From: an uncultured Ruminococcus sp.
Lineage (GTDB): Bacteria > Bacillota > Clostridia > UBA1212 > UBA1255
Direction: 5' to 3'
Length of the DNA: 8,973 nt
Assembly (NCBI GenBank): GCA_902782885.1
Contig: CACZOW010000349.1
Span: 1 to 8,973 of the forward strand
Positions 1 to 6,494 of this stretch are shown here, piece by piece. Positions within the stretch are counted from its first letter, which is position 1. Each line of letters starts with the position of its first letter. The notes beneath the pieces were generated by a model that was given only the letters and a program-made list of their open reading frames with translations, did no database searches and was not told where the DNA came from. The translations under genes and the position numbers were made by a program.

Positions 1-519
1 AACAAAATGTACTACTATTACGAAGGCAAGCCGCTGCTGATGTGCTACGGCGCCACGCCGTCTTTCGCGCGCAAGCCCGACGAGTTTCCGGACGACCGCT
101 TTACGATGCGCTGGGTGACCGGCTATGTCGGACAGCAGAGCGTGCTTTTTGATAAGAAGACTCTCGTGTCTTCCTTCCACTGGAGCTGGGAGGAACGCGG
201 CGCGCAGACGTTCACGGTGAAGGACGGGCAGCCGGAGGCAATGACCGTGGTCGCTTCCTGGCGCAAGCAGTCCGAACCGGGCAAGAGCGGCTACATTGCT
301 CCGGGACTGCGCAACAACGGCGATACGTACAAGCAGCAATGGGCGCGCGCCGATCTGATCGGGCCGAAGTTCGTACTGGTGGTCTCATTCAACGAATGGA
401 CGCTGGGCGAACAGGTCTCGATGGAGAACGCCAAGGACAACGAACCTTCCGCCACTCTGGGCTCTTTCTACCTGGATATCCTGCGGGAGCAGATCCGTAA
501 GTTCAAGGGAAAGATCTGA
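1..519 (+). CDS. C-terminal part of a glycoside-hydrolase-like TIM-barrel protein (5' end outside window)
   Basis: The frame is open to the first base of the window, so this is read as the 3' part of a longer gene; the ATG at 7 has no visible ribosome binding site and is probably internal. Counting from that Met, the fragment has a Tyr-rich strand followed by GKPLLMCYG (residues 8-15 and on), aromatic-rich segments (SFHWSWEE near 56-63), an RNNGDTYKQQW stretch (102-112) and FVLVVSFNEW (122-131), then a closing helix ending in IRKFKGK. The pattern of Y..QW..A, a hydrophobic strand ending in NEW, and a final helix recalls the last barrel strands of GH99-like and related bacterial glycoside hydrolases. 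That assignment is from pattern memory and the exact family is not established; substrate is unknown. It converges on the minus-strand lipoprotein gene and ends just before a shared terminator. Confidence 0.5.
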   Translation, partial: NKMYYYYEGKPLLMCYGATPSFARKPDEFPDDRFTMRWVTGYVGQQSVLFDKKTLVSSFHWSWEERGAQTFTVKDGQPEAMTVVASWRKQSEPGKSGYIAPGLRNNGDTYKQQWARADLIGPKFVLVVSFNEWTLGEQVSMENAKDNEPSATLGSFYLDILREQIRKFKGKI

Positions 520-577
520 TCGCTGCCTCCCCTGTTCGATCCGGCAAAACGCACGGCGGTCAATAACTGAATAACAA

Positions 578-614
578 AAATACCCGGCAGGCAACGATCG
601 TCTGCCGGGTGTTT
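578..614. terminator. Bidirectional Rho-independent terminator between convergent genes
   Basis: The arms ACCCGGCAG (582-590) and CTGCCGGGT (602-610) form a perfect 9-bp stem that can be extended outward by A-T pairs (578-580 with 612-614). On the plus strand it is followed by GTTTGTTTTAT; on the minus strand it is followed by TATTTTTGTTATT. Both readings therefore have a GC-rich stem plus a U-rich tail. It lies about 60 bases after the stop of the plus-strand gene and about 70 bases after the stop of the minus-strand lipoprotein gene, so it can serve both. Confidence 0.85.
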
Positions 615-682
615 GTTTTATACTGTTTTACTGTTTAGCCTTCTGCAGGAACTGTTTACGCGCCGCAGGCGTTCACGGTATA

Positions 683-1753
683 TCAGCCTTCGGCTTTTTC
701 GGTAGGTCTTACCGTGGGCTTGGGAGTGGGCGTTTCGATCGGACCGGCGGTGGGCAGAGTATTGTCGATGGTGCGCACCGCACTCTTGGCCACTGTGATC
801 ACCGGGCGTACGCCGATGGTCAGATCATTTGAAACAAATCCGCCTTCCGCGATGTTGCCCGCGCGGTCAACGCCCTGGAAGTACGTGCTGATGCCGCTTG
901 AACGGAGCCACCAACTGCCCAGGCGGGTCTTGTATTCCGCCACGACGCCGCGTTTGGCCGCATAGGGAGTCGTTGCTGCCTGCTTGGATACTTCGCCGAA
1001 CGCGTCGTTCAGTTCTTCGGAAGAGAATGTGTAGACCAGATCAGTGGTAACGCTGCCGCCGGGCGTGCCGAAGGAATCGTTGTCCGCGGTATTGTTGGTG
1101 ACGCTCTTCAGCGCCTCCTTTTCACTTTCACTGAAAGCGCGGTCGTAGAAGTTCCAACCCTTGACGAACTTTTCGCCGCCGCGGGCATAGTCGTCAGTGC
1201 CGTTGAGCCAGTCGCGCAGCGTGGAATCCTCCCATGTGCCCTGGCCGTAGCTGTCCAGCATGGGCTTCGCGTCCAGCAGCTCGCGGGATACAAGCAGGTA
1301 ACTGTCGCCCAGATCCTTGAGGATGATCCACTGGATCTCCTGGACAAGGAAGAATTTATTGCCTTCCTTGGCGTAATTGGTTACGGTGGTGGTGCCGTCC
1401 TTAGTCTCCTCGTACACGTAGTAGCCGGTCTGGATGTCGTATCTGCATACGGTCTTGCCGGTGACGTTGCCCTCGGCGTCCTTGATCTCGGTCTCTTCCT
1501 CGACCCAGAGGCCGGTCACGTCGTCGATCTTGATATTTTTGAATGCCGTGGTGATCGCGTTCGGTGCTACGGTGTTGGGGTATGCGCCGAAGGCGACCAG
1601 CTGATCTTCGGTAGCGGTCGCTTTGGGCTGCACTTTAGGATCCCCGTGGGCCGGCGTCCAGGTGGACTCGCCCTTCTCGATCTCGTTGCATCCGCAAAGC
1701 AGCATCGCCGCGGCCAGGACCAGCGCGATAAAAACGGCAACTTTTCTTTTCAT
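683..1753 (-). CDS. DUF6273-like secreted lipoprotein
   Basis: A 356-residue protein. The N-terminus has a Lys/Arg start (MKRK), a hydrophobic stretch and a lipobox LCGC with the lipidated Cys at residue 22, so it should be anchored to the outer face of the membrane. Residues about 140-320 match what I recall of the DUF6273 domain: QWIILKDLGDSYLLVSRELL, then W.DSTLRDWLN (174-184), F.ESEKEAL (207-215), a TPYAAKRG segment (262-269), the WWLRSSG motif (281-287) and the closing GVRPVITV (314-321). The tail after 334 is rich in Pro and Thr (TPTPKPTVRPT), like a wall-spanning or flexible segment, though for a lipoprotein it is at the far end from the anchor. The function of this domain is not known to me. 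Start: ATG at 1751-1753 with an AGGAGGA ribosome binding site 7 bases upstream. It has its own promoter and is probably a separate transcription unit from the PHP gene behind it. Confidence 0.85.
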   Translation of the reverse strand: MKRKVAVFIALVLAAAMLLCGCNEIEKGESTWTPAHGDPKVQPKATATEDQLVAFGAYPNTVAPNAITTAFKNIKIDDVTGLWVEEETEIKDAEGNVTGKTVCRYDIQTGYYVYEETKDGTTTVTNYAKEGNKFFLVQEIQWIILKDLGDSYLLVSRELLDAKPMLDSYGQGTWEDSTLRDWLNGTDDYARGGEKFVKGWNFYDRAFSESEKEALKSVTNNTADNDSFGTPGGSVTTDLVYTFSSEELNDAFGEVSKQAATTPYAAKRGVVAEYKTRLGSWWLRSSGISTYFQGVDRAGNIAEGGFVSNDLTIGVRPVITVAKSAVRTIDNTLPTAGPIETPTPKPTVRPTEKAEG

Positions 1754-1797
1754 GGTTTCTTCCTCCTGTCACAACTGTTACAGACGGTTGCGGTCCG

Positions 1798-1819
1798 CCG
1801 GAAAACGATCGGTTTCCGG
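1798..1819 (-). promoter_or_regulatory. 22-bp palindrome in the lipoprotein gene leader
   Basis: The arms CCGGAAA and TTTCCGG flank a central CGATCG-containing core; 10 of 11 position pairs are complementary. It lies roughly 11 to 32 bases downstream of the expected transcription start and about 45 bases before the start codon. It could be an operator for a dimeric repressor or a leader hairpin. It has no T-run after it on the minus strand, so it is not a terminator. Confidence 0.45.
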
Positions 1820-1836
1820 ACAATAAACACGCCTTT

Positions 1837-1865
1837 AGTATACTCTTATCAAGTGTCAGTGTCAA
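1837..1865 (-). promoter_or_regulatory. Sigma-A-type promoter of the lipoprotein gene
   Basis: On the minus strand, TTGACA (1860-1865) is separated by exactly 17 bases from TATACT (1837-1842). The -35 is the full consensus and the -10 differs from TATAAT at one position. Transcription would start near 1830, giving a leader of about 75-80 bases before the ATG at 1753. It sits just past the stop of the PHP gene, showing that the lipoprotein gene can be expressed independently. Confidence 0.85.
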
Positions 1866-1876
1866 ATACTATCACT

Positions 1877-1900
1877 CGGGCGCGGGTATTGCCGCCCCCG
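1877..1900 (-). terminator. GC-rich hairpin just after the PHP gene, possible weak terminator
   Basis: The arms at 1877-1885 and 1892-1900 pair at 8 of 9 positions around a 6-base loop, starting 4 bases after the PHP stop codon. There is no proper U-run behind it on the minus strand, only AGTGATAGTATTT, and the -35 of the next promoter follows about 12 bases on. It may end or slow the long upstream operon, but it lacks the classic tail. Confidence 0.4.
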
Positions 1901-1903
1901 CGT

Positions 1904-2659
1904 TCACTCAAACGGTTTTTTGATCCCCAGTTCGGTCAATTTGTCATTGTACTCCCTGATCCGCTCCGGCAGGTAGTCCTCCACGCGGTGGCCGTCGAAT
2001 CCCACGGAGACCCGCGCCCCGGACCGCCGCACTATATCCTGTTTTTCTTCGTCCGCAAAGAAATCCAGCATGTAGCCGTGCACCCGGTAGTTGTGGATAG
2101 AGTCGTAACTGACGTTCATCTCCCAGAAGATATTTTCTTCCGCCATGCGGCTGAAATATTCCAGCGGATCCTCTCCCCGGGCACGGATGTGACCGAACAG
2201 ATCCGTGTGGGCAATACCCACGAGCGGCGTGCCGCAGCGCTTTGCGTACGCGAAGATGTCGCCGCCTGTAACGGAGATCCGGCTGTCAAGGTTCTCTATA
2301 AGGCAATAATCAAAAAACGATATATCCGCCGCGTCCGGCAGGCTGTGTGCCCTGAACGATTCGCCGTCGTGCAGCGTGCAGATCTCGATACCGCGTTTGA
2401 CTTCGATCTTATCGCGGTACTTCTCCCGTATCAGGTTGATGTGGTCGAAATAGCGCGTGAGCGTGCGCTCGTAGGTATTGTGGAAACGGCCCGAATCCGG
2501 CGCGGTGAGCATATCCAGCCGCGCGTAGCCGATGCCGTAGTTGTGGTCGCTGATGCCGAACACTTCGATGCCGCCGGCGATTGCTGCTTCCACGATGGCC
2601 TCCGGCGTGTCCTTGCCGCAGAACGAATAATATGTATGTGAATGCAGGTCCTGGATCAT
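1904..2659 (-). CDS. PHP-domain metal-dependent phosphoesterase
   Basis: A 251-residue protein with the metal-binding motifs of the PHP family in order: DLHSHT (H6, H8), GISDHN (D38, H39), E92 in RGIEICT, H151 in GIAHTDL, and D222/H224 in GFDGH. These residues usually bind two or three metal ions and hydrolyse a phosphoester; related proteins include histidinol-phosphatase-like enzymes and small-molecule or nucleotide phosphatases. The substrate cannot be told from the sequence. The start ATG at 2657-2659 has a GGAGG site 7 bases upstream. It follows thiI on the same strand after a 65-base gap and has no clear promoter there, so it is likely the last gene of the operon. The protein is short, with no polymerase X or other fused domain, and has no signal peptide, so it should be cytoplasmic. 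Confidence 0.88.
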   Translation of the reverse strand: MIQDLHSHTYYSFCGKDTPEAIVEAAIAGGIEVFGISDHNYGIGYARLDMLTAPDSGRFHNTYERTLTRYFDHINLIREKYRDKIEVKRGIEICTLHDGESFRAHSLPDAADISFFDYCLIENLDSRISVTGGDIFAYAKRCGTPLVGIAHTDLFGHIRARGEDPLEYFSRMAEENIFWEMNVSYDSIHNYRVHGYMLDFFADEEKQDIVRRSGARVSVGFDGHRVEDYLPERIREYNDKLTELGIKKPFE

Positions 2660-2702
2660 TGCGTTACCTCCGGATCTTGTTCAGGTGTTCTTCCCGGTCC
2701 CT

Positions 2703-2723
2703 GTGAGCCGGGTCTGTCCCCTG
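2703..2723 (-). repeat. Short dispersed repeat, copy 1 (thiI-PHP gap)
   Basis: On the minus strand it carries GGGGACAGACCC followed by G-rich sequence. It matches the segment at 4248-4268 at 18 of 21 positions, and similarity continues loosely beyond (GGTCC/TGTCC) with a small gap. It overlaps the end of the thiI stop region. GGGGACAGACCC-type motifs are, from general recollection, common dispersed repeats in some clostridial and other genomes. Only two copies are seen here. Confidence 0.55.
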
Positions 2724-2724
2724 T

Positions 2725-3897
2725 TTAAACTGTCACGTTTTCGATGTCGCGGATCGCGATCTCTTCCAGCGCCGCGTGATCGTAATTTTCTTCTTCCTTC
2801 AGCACTTCCTCCAGGTTTGGCCGCGTCTTGGGATGCTTCGGCGTAAACACCGTGCAGCAGTCCTCGTACGGCTGGATGCTGGTCTCGAAAGTGCCTATGC
2901 GGCGGGCGATCTCCACCGTCTCCATTTTGTCCATGCCGATCAGCGGACGGTAAACGGGCATGTTGGCCACCGCGTTGTCCGTGCAGTAGATCGCCTGTAC
3001 GGTCTGGCTCGCCACCTGGCCCACGCTTTCGCCGGTAATCAGCGCCGAACAGCTGTTCATGCGGGCAACGCGCTCCGCGATGCGCATCATTGACCGCCGG
3101 AGCAGTATCGTGGACAATTCCTCCCGGCAGTTCTGCATTATTGCCAGCTGTACGTCCGTGAACGGCACCACCGCCACTTTCATCGGGCCGGTGTAGCGCG
3201 AAACGATTCGCGCCAGCTCCAGCACCTTTTCCTTCGCTCGCTCGCTGGTGTACGGATAACTGTAGAAATGTACGGCGCAGATGGCCACGCCGCGCTTGCC
3301 GATCATATAACCTGCCACCGGGCTGTCAATGCCGCCCGAAAGCAGCAGGCACGCCTTGCCGTTGGAGCCCACGGGCATTCCGCCGGGGGCGTCAATGATA
3401 TCCGTATACACATACGAACGCTCCCGCACTTCGATGTAGACGATAAAGTCAGGATGCTTTACATCCACGCTGAGCCCGGGAAGCGCGTCAAGGATCCGGC
3501 CGCCGGCCTCTTCCGAGATCTGCGGAGAGTTCATGGGGAAGCTCTTAAGGCCGCGCTTGGTCTCGACTTTGAAGGTCCGGGCGCCGCGATCCCGCACGCA
3601 GGCGCGCGCCACTTCCACCGCTTTGGCGAAAAACAGCTCCGCTTCCGTGTCCATGACCCAGGCGGGGCTGATCGACACCAGCCCGAACACGCCGGAGAGG
3701 CGCTTGACCGCGGTATCGAAGTCGAAGCTGTCATCCTCCGGCTCCACGAAATAGCGGGACTGCGACCAGTGGATCTGCGCCGCGCCGAGGTCGGAGATGG
3801 CTTTGTGCATGTTGGTGGCCAGCCGGTGTTCGAAGGTGGAGCGGTTAAGCCCTTTGAGCGCGATCTCACCGATCCGGCCGAGAATTATTCTGTCCAT
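2725..3897 (-). CDS. thiI: tRNA 4-thiouridine synthase ThiI
   Basis: ThiI activates U8 of tRNA with ATP and inserts sulfur received as a persulfide from a cysteine desulfurase, giving s4U8; in some species it also provides sulfur for the thiazole of thiamine. The 390-residue protein has the N-terminal ferredoxin-like segment (GEIALKGLNRSTFEHRL), a THUMP region (about 50-165), the PP-loop LLSGGIDSPVAGYM (SGGIDS at 187-192), and a conserved YEDCCTVFTPKHPKTRP segment with CysCys at 347-348. There is no C-terminal rhodanese domain, as in the short Bacillus-type ThiI, so the sulfur donor must deliver directly or by another route. Start: an in-frame ATG at 3928-3930 overlaps the previous stop, but the ATG at 3895-3897 has AGGAG 6 bases upstream and gives the usual M-D-R-I-I-L start, so it is preferred. 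It lies 29 bases after the TrmD-cysteine desulfurase gene. Confidence 0.95.
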   Translation of the reverse strand: MDRIILGRIGEIALKGLNRSTFEHRLATNMHKAISDLGAAQIHWSQSRYFVEPEDDSFDFDTAVKRLSGVFGLVSISPAWVMDTEAELFFAKAVEVARACVRDRGARTFKVETKRGLKSFPMNSPQISEEAGGRILDALPGLSVDVKHPDFIVYIEVRERSYVYTDIIDAPGGMPVGSNGKACLLLSGGIDSPVAGYMIGKRGVAICAVHFYSYPYTSERAKEKVLELARIVSRYTGPMKVAVVPFTDVQLAIMQNCREELSTILLRRSMMRIAERVARMNSCSALITGESVGQVASQTVQAIYCTDNAVANMPVYRPLIGMDKMETVEIARRIGTFETSIQPYEDCCTVFTPKHPKTRPNLEEVLKEEENYDHAALEEIAIRDIENVTV

Positions 3898-3903
3898 TTT
3901 GAA

Positions 3904-3908
3904 CTCCT
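3904..3908 (-). promoter_or_regulatory. Ribosome binding site that fixes the thiI start
   Basis: AGGAG on the minus strand lies 6 bases before the ATG at 3897. The alternative ATG at 3930, which overlaps the upstream stop as ATGA, has no purine-rich site in front of it. Confidence 0.8.
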
Positions 3909-3926
3909 GTTCATTTAATAATCGTT

Positions 3927-5861
3927 TCATTTACGCTGGCGGGTACGGCTGTGCAGCGCGTACAGCTGCTTGACTTCGCGCACCAGCACCGACGCGGCGT
4001 ATTCGCACTGCTCACGGGTGTTGTCCGGAGACAGGCTTATGCGTATCGCGCCGTCGATAACTTTATTGTCCAGCCCCATCGCCTGCAGCACGCGGCTGCG
4101 GTCTTTTTTGTGGGACGAGCACGCCGAGCCCACCGATACATATACGCCGTATTTTTCCAGCGTATGCAGGATCACTTCCGCACGCAGGCCCGGGAAGGCC
4201 ACGTTCAGGATGTACGGCGAGCTGAGCTCCGCTTCTGCCTCCTGTCCGTGCGCGGGGTCTGTCCCCGGTTCCAGAGGCGTGTTGATCACGTACGTACGCA
4301 GACCGTTGCGGATGGCGTCAATGAATATCTGCCTGTGCGCGGCCGCCGCCGCCCGGTTTTCCGTCAATTCCGCGCAGATATGCGCCGCCGCCGTGCCGAA
4401 GCCGCATATAGCGGGCAGGTTTTCCGTGCCGGAGCGCATGCCGTTCTCCTGACCGCCGCCGTAAAGCAGCGGTCTCATTTTTACGCGACCGCTCGCGTAC
4501 AGAAAACCGGTGCCGCGGGGGCCGTGAAGTTTGTGCGCGCTTACGGAGATCAGATCGAGGCCGAGTTTTTTGACGTTTATCGGCAGCTTGCCGAAACTTT
4601 GCACGCAATCCGAATGAATCAGTGCTTCGGGGCGCACGCTGCGCACCGCGCGCACGATATCGGAAAGCGGTTGGATCGCGCCGGTCTCGCTGTTGACGTG
4701 CATGATCGACACCAGTGCGGTATCGTCCGGCCGCAGGAGCGCGGTAAACCGTTCAATGTTGACACGCCCGTCCGCGTCCACCGGCGCGGCGTCCACCTCG
4801 TATCCGAGTTCTTTCATCGCCTCCGCGGCCAGATACACCGACGGATGCTCTACCGCCGAGATGATGATGTGCTTCCCGGCGCGGGGATTCGCGGGCAATA
4901 TCCCCCGGAATACCCAGTTGTTCGCCTCGGTAGCCCCGGAAGTGAAATATATATTTCCGGGGCCTTCCGCGCCGATCAGATCCGCCATATCCCGGCGCAC
5001 CGCGGTCAATTCTTTTTCCGCCTCGAAACCGAGCCGGTGCAGCGAGGAGGGGTTGCCGAAAAACCGGTCGCTGACTTCCTCCATGCGCCGCGTGACGCAT
5101 TCCCACTGGCGCGTAGTGGCGCTGTTGTCAAAATAATATGTGTTTTTGAGCCGCTCGCGCCGCTCATATTCGCGGTACAGATCCGGGCGCTTGGCCATTG
5201 TCCGCGCTTCCGCGTTCTGACGGCGCCAGAGTTCGATCTCGCCGTGATTGCCGCCGAGCAGCACCTCCGGCACGCGTCTTCCGGCGATGGTCTCCGGCCG
5301 CGTATACTGCGCGTATTCCAGCAGGATATCCGAGTGGGACTCGTTCTCGTACGCTTCCGGGGAGGCCAGCACGCCGGGTATCAGGCGGGCAACGCAATCT
5401 GCCACCGCCATCGCGGGTATCTCGCCGCCGGTCAATACGAAATCACCCAGCGAGATCTCCTCGTCGACTATGTCTTCGATCACCCGCTCGTCCATGCCCT
5501 CGTAATGGCCGCAGATGATGATCAGCCGGTCGAGCGAAGCCAGCCGCCGGGCCACGTCCTGCGTAAATTTCGTACCCTGGGGCGACATGTAAACCGTATA
5601 CGGTTTGCGCCCGTCCTCTGCCGGATGTTCCGCCAGTACCGCGTCGTATGCGGACTTTACAGGCTGGTACGACATAACAAGACCGGGACCTCCGCCGTAA
5701 GGGTAGTCGTCGACCTTCCCCTGCCGGTCCTCGGTATAGTCCCGTATCTGATGACAATCTATTTCCAAAAGCCCTGCCTTGATCCCGCGGGCAACGATGC
5801 TCTCTTTGAACGCCGCGCCGCACATTTCCGGGAACAGGGTCAATATATCAATCCGTTTCAT
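3927..5861 (-). CDS. trmD: TrmD-cysteine desulfurase fusion (tRNA m1G37 methyltransferase + NifS/IscS-like enzyme)
   Basis: One continuous 644-residue frame. Residues 1 to about 239 are a full-length TrmD, which transfers methyl from S-adenosylmethionine to N1 of G37 in tRNA: MKRIDILTLFPEM start, YGGGPG (55-60), the trefoil-knot segments CGHYEGMDERV (117-127) and SLGDFVLTGGE (137-147), and the ESHSDILLEYAQYTRP loop with the probable catalytic Asp178. Residues about 241-644 are a complete group-I cysteine desulfurase: YFDNSATT (243-250), NPSSLHRLG (270-278), His339 in VEHPS, Asp418 and Gln421 in HSDCVQ, PLP lysine K444 in SAHKLHGPRG, and the persulfide Cys581 in GSACSS. Both halves keep their key residues. 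The second half has no Met at its natural start and no internal ribosome binding site was found, so it should be made only as a fusion. An extra segment at about 533-546 (GTDPAHGQEAEAEL) overlaps a short repeat. The start overlaps the rimM stop (ATGA), with only a weak binding site, implying translational coupling. The junction contains five A's (5143-5147); see findings for the two-gene alternative. Confidence 0.88.
   Translation of the reverse strand: MKRIDILTLFPEMCGAAFKESIVARGIKAGLLEIDCHQIRDYTEDRQGKVDDYPYGGGPGLVMSYQPVKSAYDAVLAEHPAEDGRKPYTVYMSPQGTKFTQDVARRLASLDRLIIICGHYEGMDERVIEDIVDEEISLGDFVLTGGEIPAMAVADCVARLIPGVLASPEAYENESHSDILLEYAQYTRPETIAGRRVPEVLLGGNHGEIELWRRQNAEARTMAKRPDLYREYERRERLKNTYYFDNSATTRQWECVTRRMEEVSDRFFGNPSSLHRLGFEAEKELTAVRRDMADLIGAEGPGNIYFTSGATEANNWVFRGILPANPRAGKHIIISAVEHPSVYLAAEAMKELGYEVDAAPVDADGRVNIERFTALLRPDDTALVSIMHVNSETGAIQPLSDIVRAVRSVRPEALIHSDCVQSFGKLPINVKKLGLDLISVSAHKLHGPRGTGFLYASGRVKMRPLLYGGGQENGMRSGTENLPAICGFGTAAAHICAELTENRAAAAAHRQIFIDAIRNGLRTYVINTPLEPGTDPAHGQEAEAELSSPYILNVAFPGLRAEVILHTLEKYGVYVSVGSACSSHKKDRSRVLQAMGLDNKVIDGAIRISLSPDNTREQCEYAASVLVREVKQLYALHSRTRQRK
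4248..4268 (-). repeat. Short dispersed repeat, copy 2 (inside the cysteine desulfurase half)
   Basis: It matches the 2703-2723 copy at 18 of 21 positions, with the 12-base core GGGGACAGACCC identical. It lies in frame and encodes part of the PGTDPAHG segment (about residues 532-539), just before the strand that reads PYILNVAFPG. Typical group-I desulfurases, as I recall them, have only a short turn here, so the repeat may have brought in extra residues without breaking the frame. Confidence 0.5.
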
Positions 5862-6481
5862 TTTGGATCCGGTTCGTCAGTATCGGATTCCGTCCCGCCG
5901 CCCAGATAGACCTCTTTTAGGCCGGGGAGCAGTCTGACGAAAATTTCTCCGCGCCGCACGTCCACGTGTCTTACCACGGAGGCGATGGCGGGAATATAAA
6001 TGATTTTTTTGTCCGGAGTTCGGACTCCGTATGCGTCGTTGCTGCCGGTGGGTATCACTTCGAATACTTTGCCCAGTTTCTCAACACCCGGTGCGGCAGC
6101 GTCAAATGCATCATCGGCGGCGCTGTCTGTCAATTCGTACACGTCGGATCCCACCAGGTCACCGATGAAGTACGTGTCTTCCGGCAGTTCCACCGCCTTT
6201 TCGCGGGGCACGGAGAGCGTTGCTCCCCTGTAAAGTTCCGCCGTATTGCGGTCTTCGACGCCTTCCAGCAAAAGGATCGCGGTACTTCCGGCGACAGACG
6301 CGTAGCAGACCTTGTACCGGTGCGACAATTCTTTTGACTTTGCACTGCCCGCGGGCAGCCTGACGTCCACTTCCGCAGTCTTTTTAAAGCGTTCCGGATA
6401 GTCCGTCAGCGCCTTGACCTTAAGTCCGCCGCGGATCCCGTGCACGCTCACGACTTCGCCGATCACCAGATTTTCCAGCAT
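5858..6481 (-). CDS. rimM: Ribosome maturation factor RimM
   Basis: RimM binds ribosomal protein uS19 and helps mature the head of the 30S subunit. The 207-residue protein shows the N-terminal RimM beta-barrel signature IGEVVSVHGIRGGLKVK (about 7-23), the DYPERF turn, LLLEGVEDRNTAE (70-82), then the PRC-barrel half: DTYFIGDLVGSDVY (102-115), LGKVFEVIPTGSNDAYGVR (136-154), and IPAIASVVRHVD with FVRLLPGL (181-188). The linker around 117-134 is rich in Asp and Ala, slightly long for the family. Start: the frame extends 19 codons upstream, but the ATG at 6479-6481 has GGGAGG with a 6-base spacer and gives the expected MLENLVIGEVVSVHG beginning. The stop overlaps the trmD start codon by ATGA. Confidence 0.95.
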   Translation of the reverse strand: MLENLVIGEVVSVHGIRGGLKVKALTDYPERFKKTAEVDVRLPAGSAKSKELSHRYKVCYASVAGSTAILLLEGVEDRNTAELYRGATLSVPREKAVELPEDTYFIGDLVGSDVYELTDSAADDAFDAAAPGVEKLGKVFEVIPTGSNDAYGVRTPDKKIIYIPAIASVVRHVDVRRGEIFVRLLPGLKEVYLGGGTESDTDEPDPK

Positions 6482-6494
6482 ACCGTTCCTCCCG

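Noticed and set aside
615..682. Repeated ACTGTTT units downstream of the lipoprotein gene
   Set aside because: Three short, irregular copies in an AT-rich untranslated region; too short to call a repeat element.
1646..2641. A 331-codon open frame on the plus strand, antisense to the PHP gene and the lipoprotein start
   Set aside because: It crosses the promoter and both minus-strand genes, and no family features were seen.
5195..5200. An internal ATG (residue 222 of the fusion) as a separate start for the desulfurase half
   Set aside because: It has no ribosome binding site, and it would add about 20 TrmD-derived residues to the desulfurase without reason.
3951..5909. A 652-codon open frame on the plus strand, antisense to the TrmD-desulfurase gene
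   Set aside because: It is a shadow of GC-biased codons on the other strand. The translation is Arg/His/Ala-rich without recognisable motifs, and it has no ribosome binding site.
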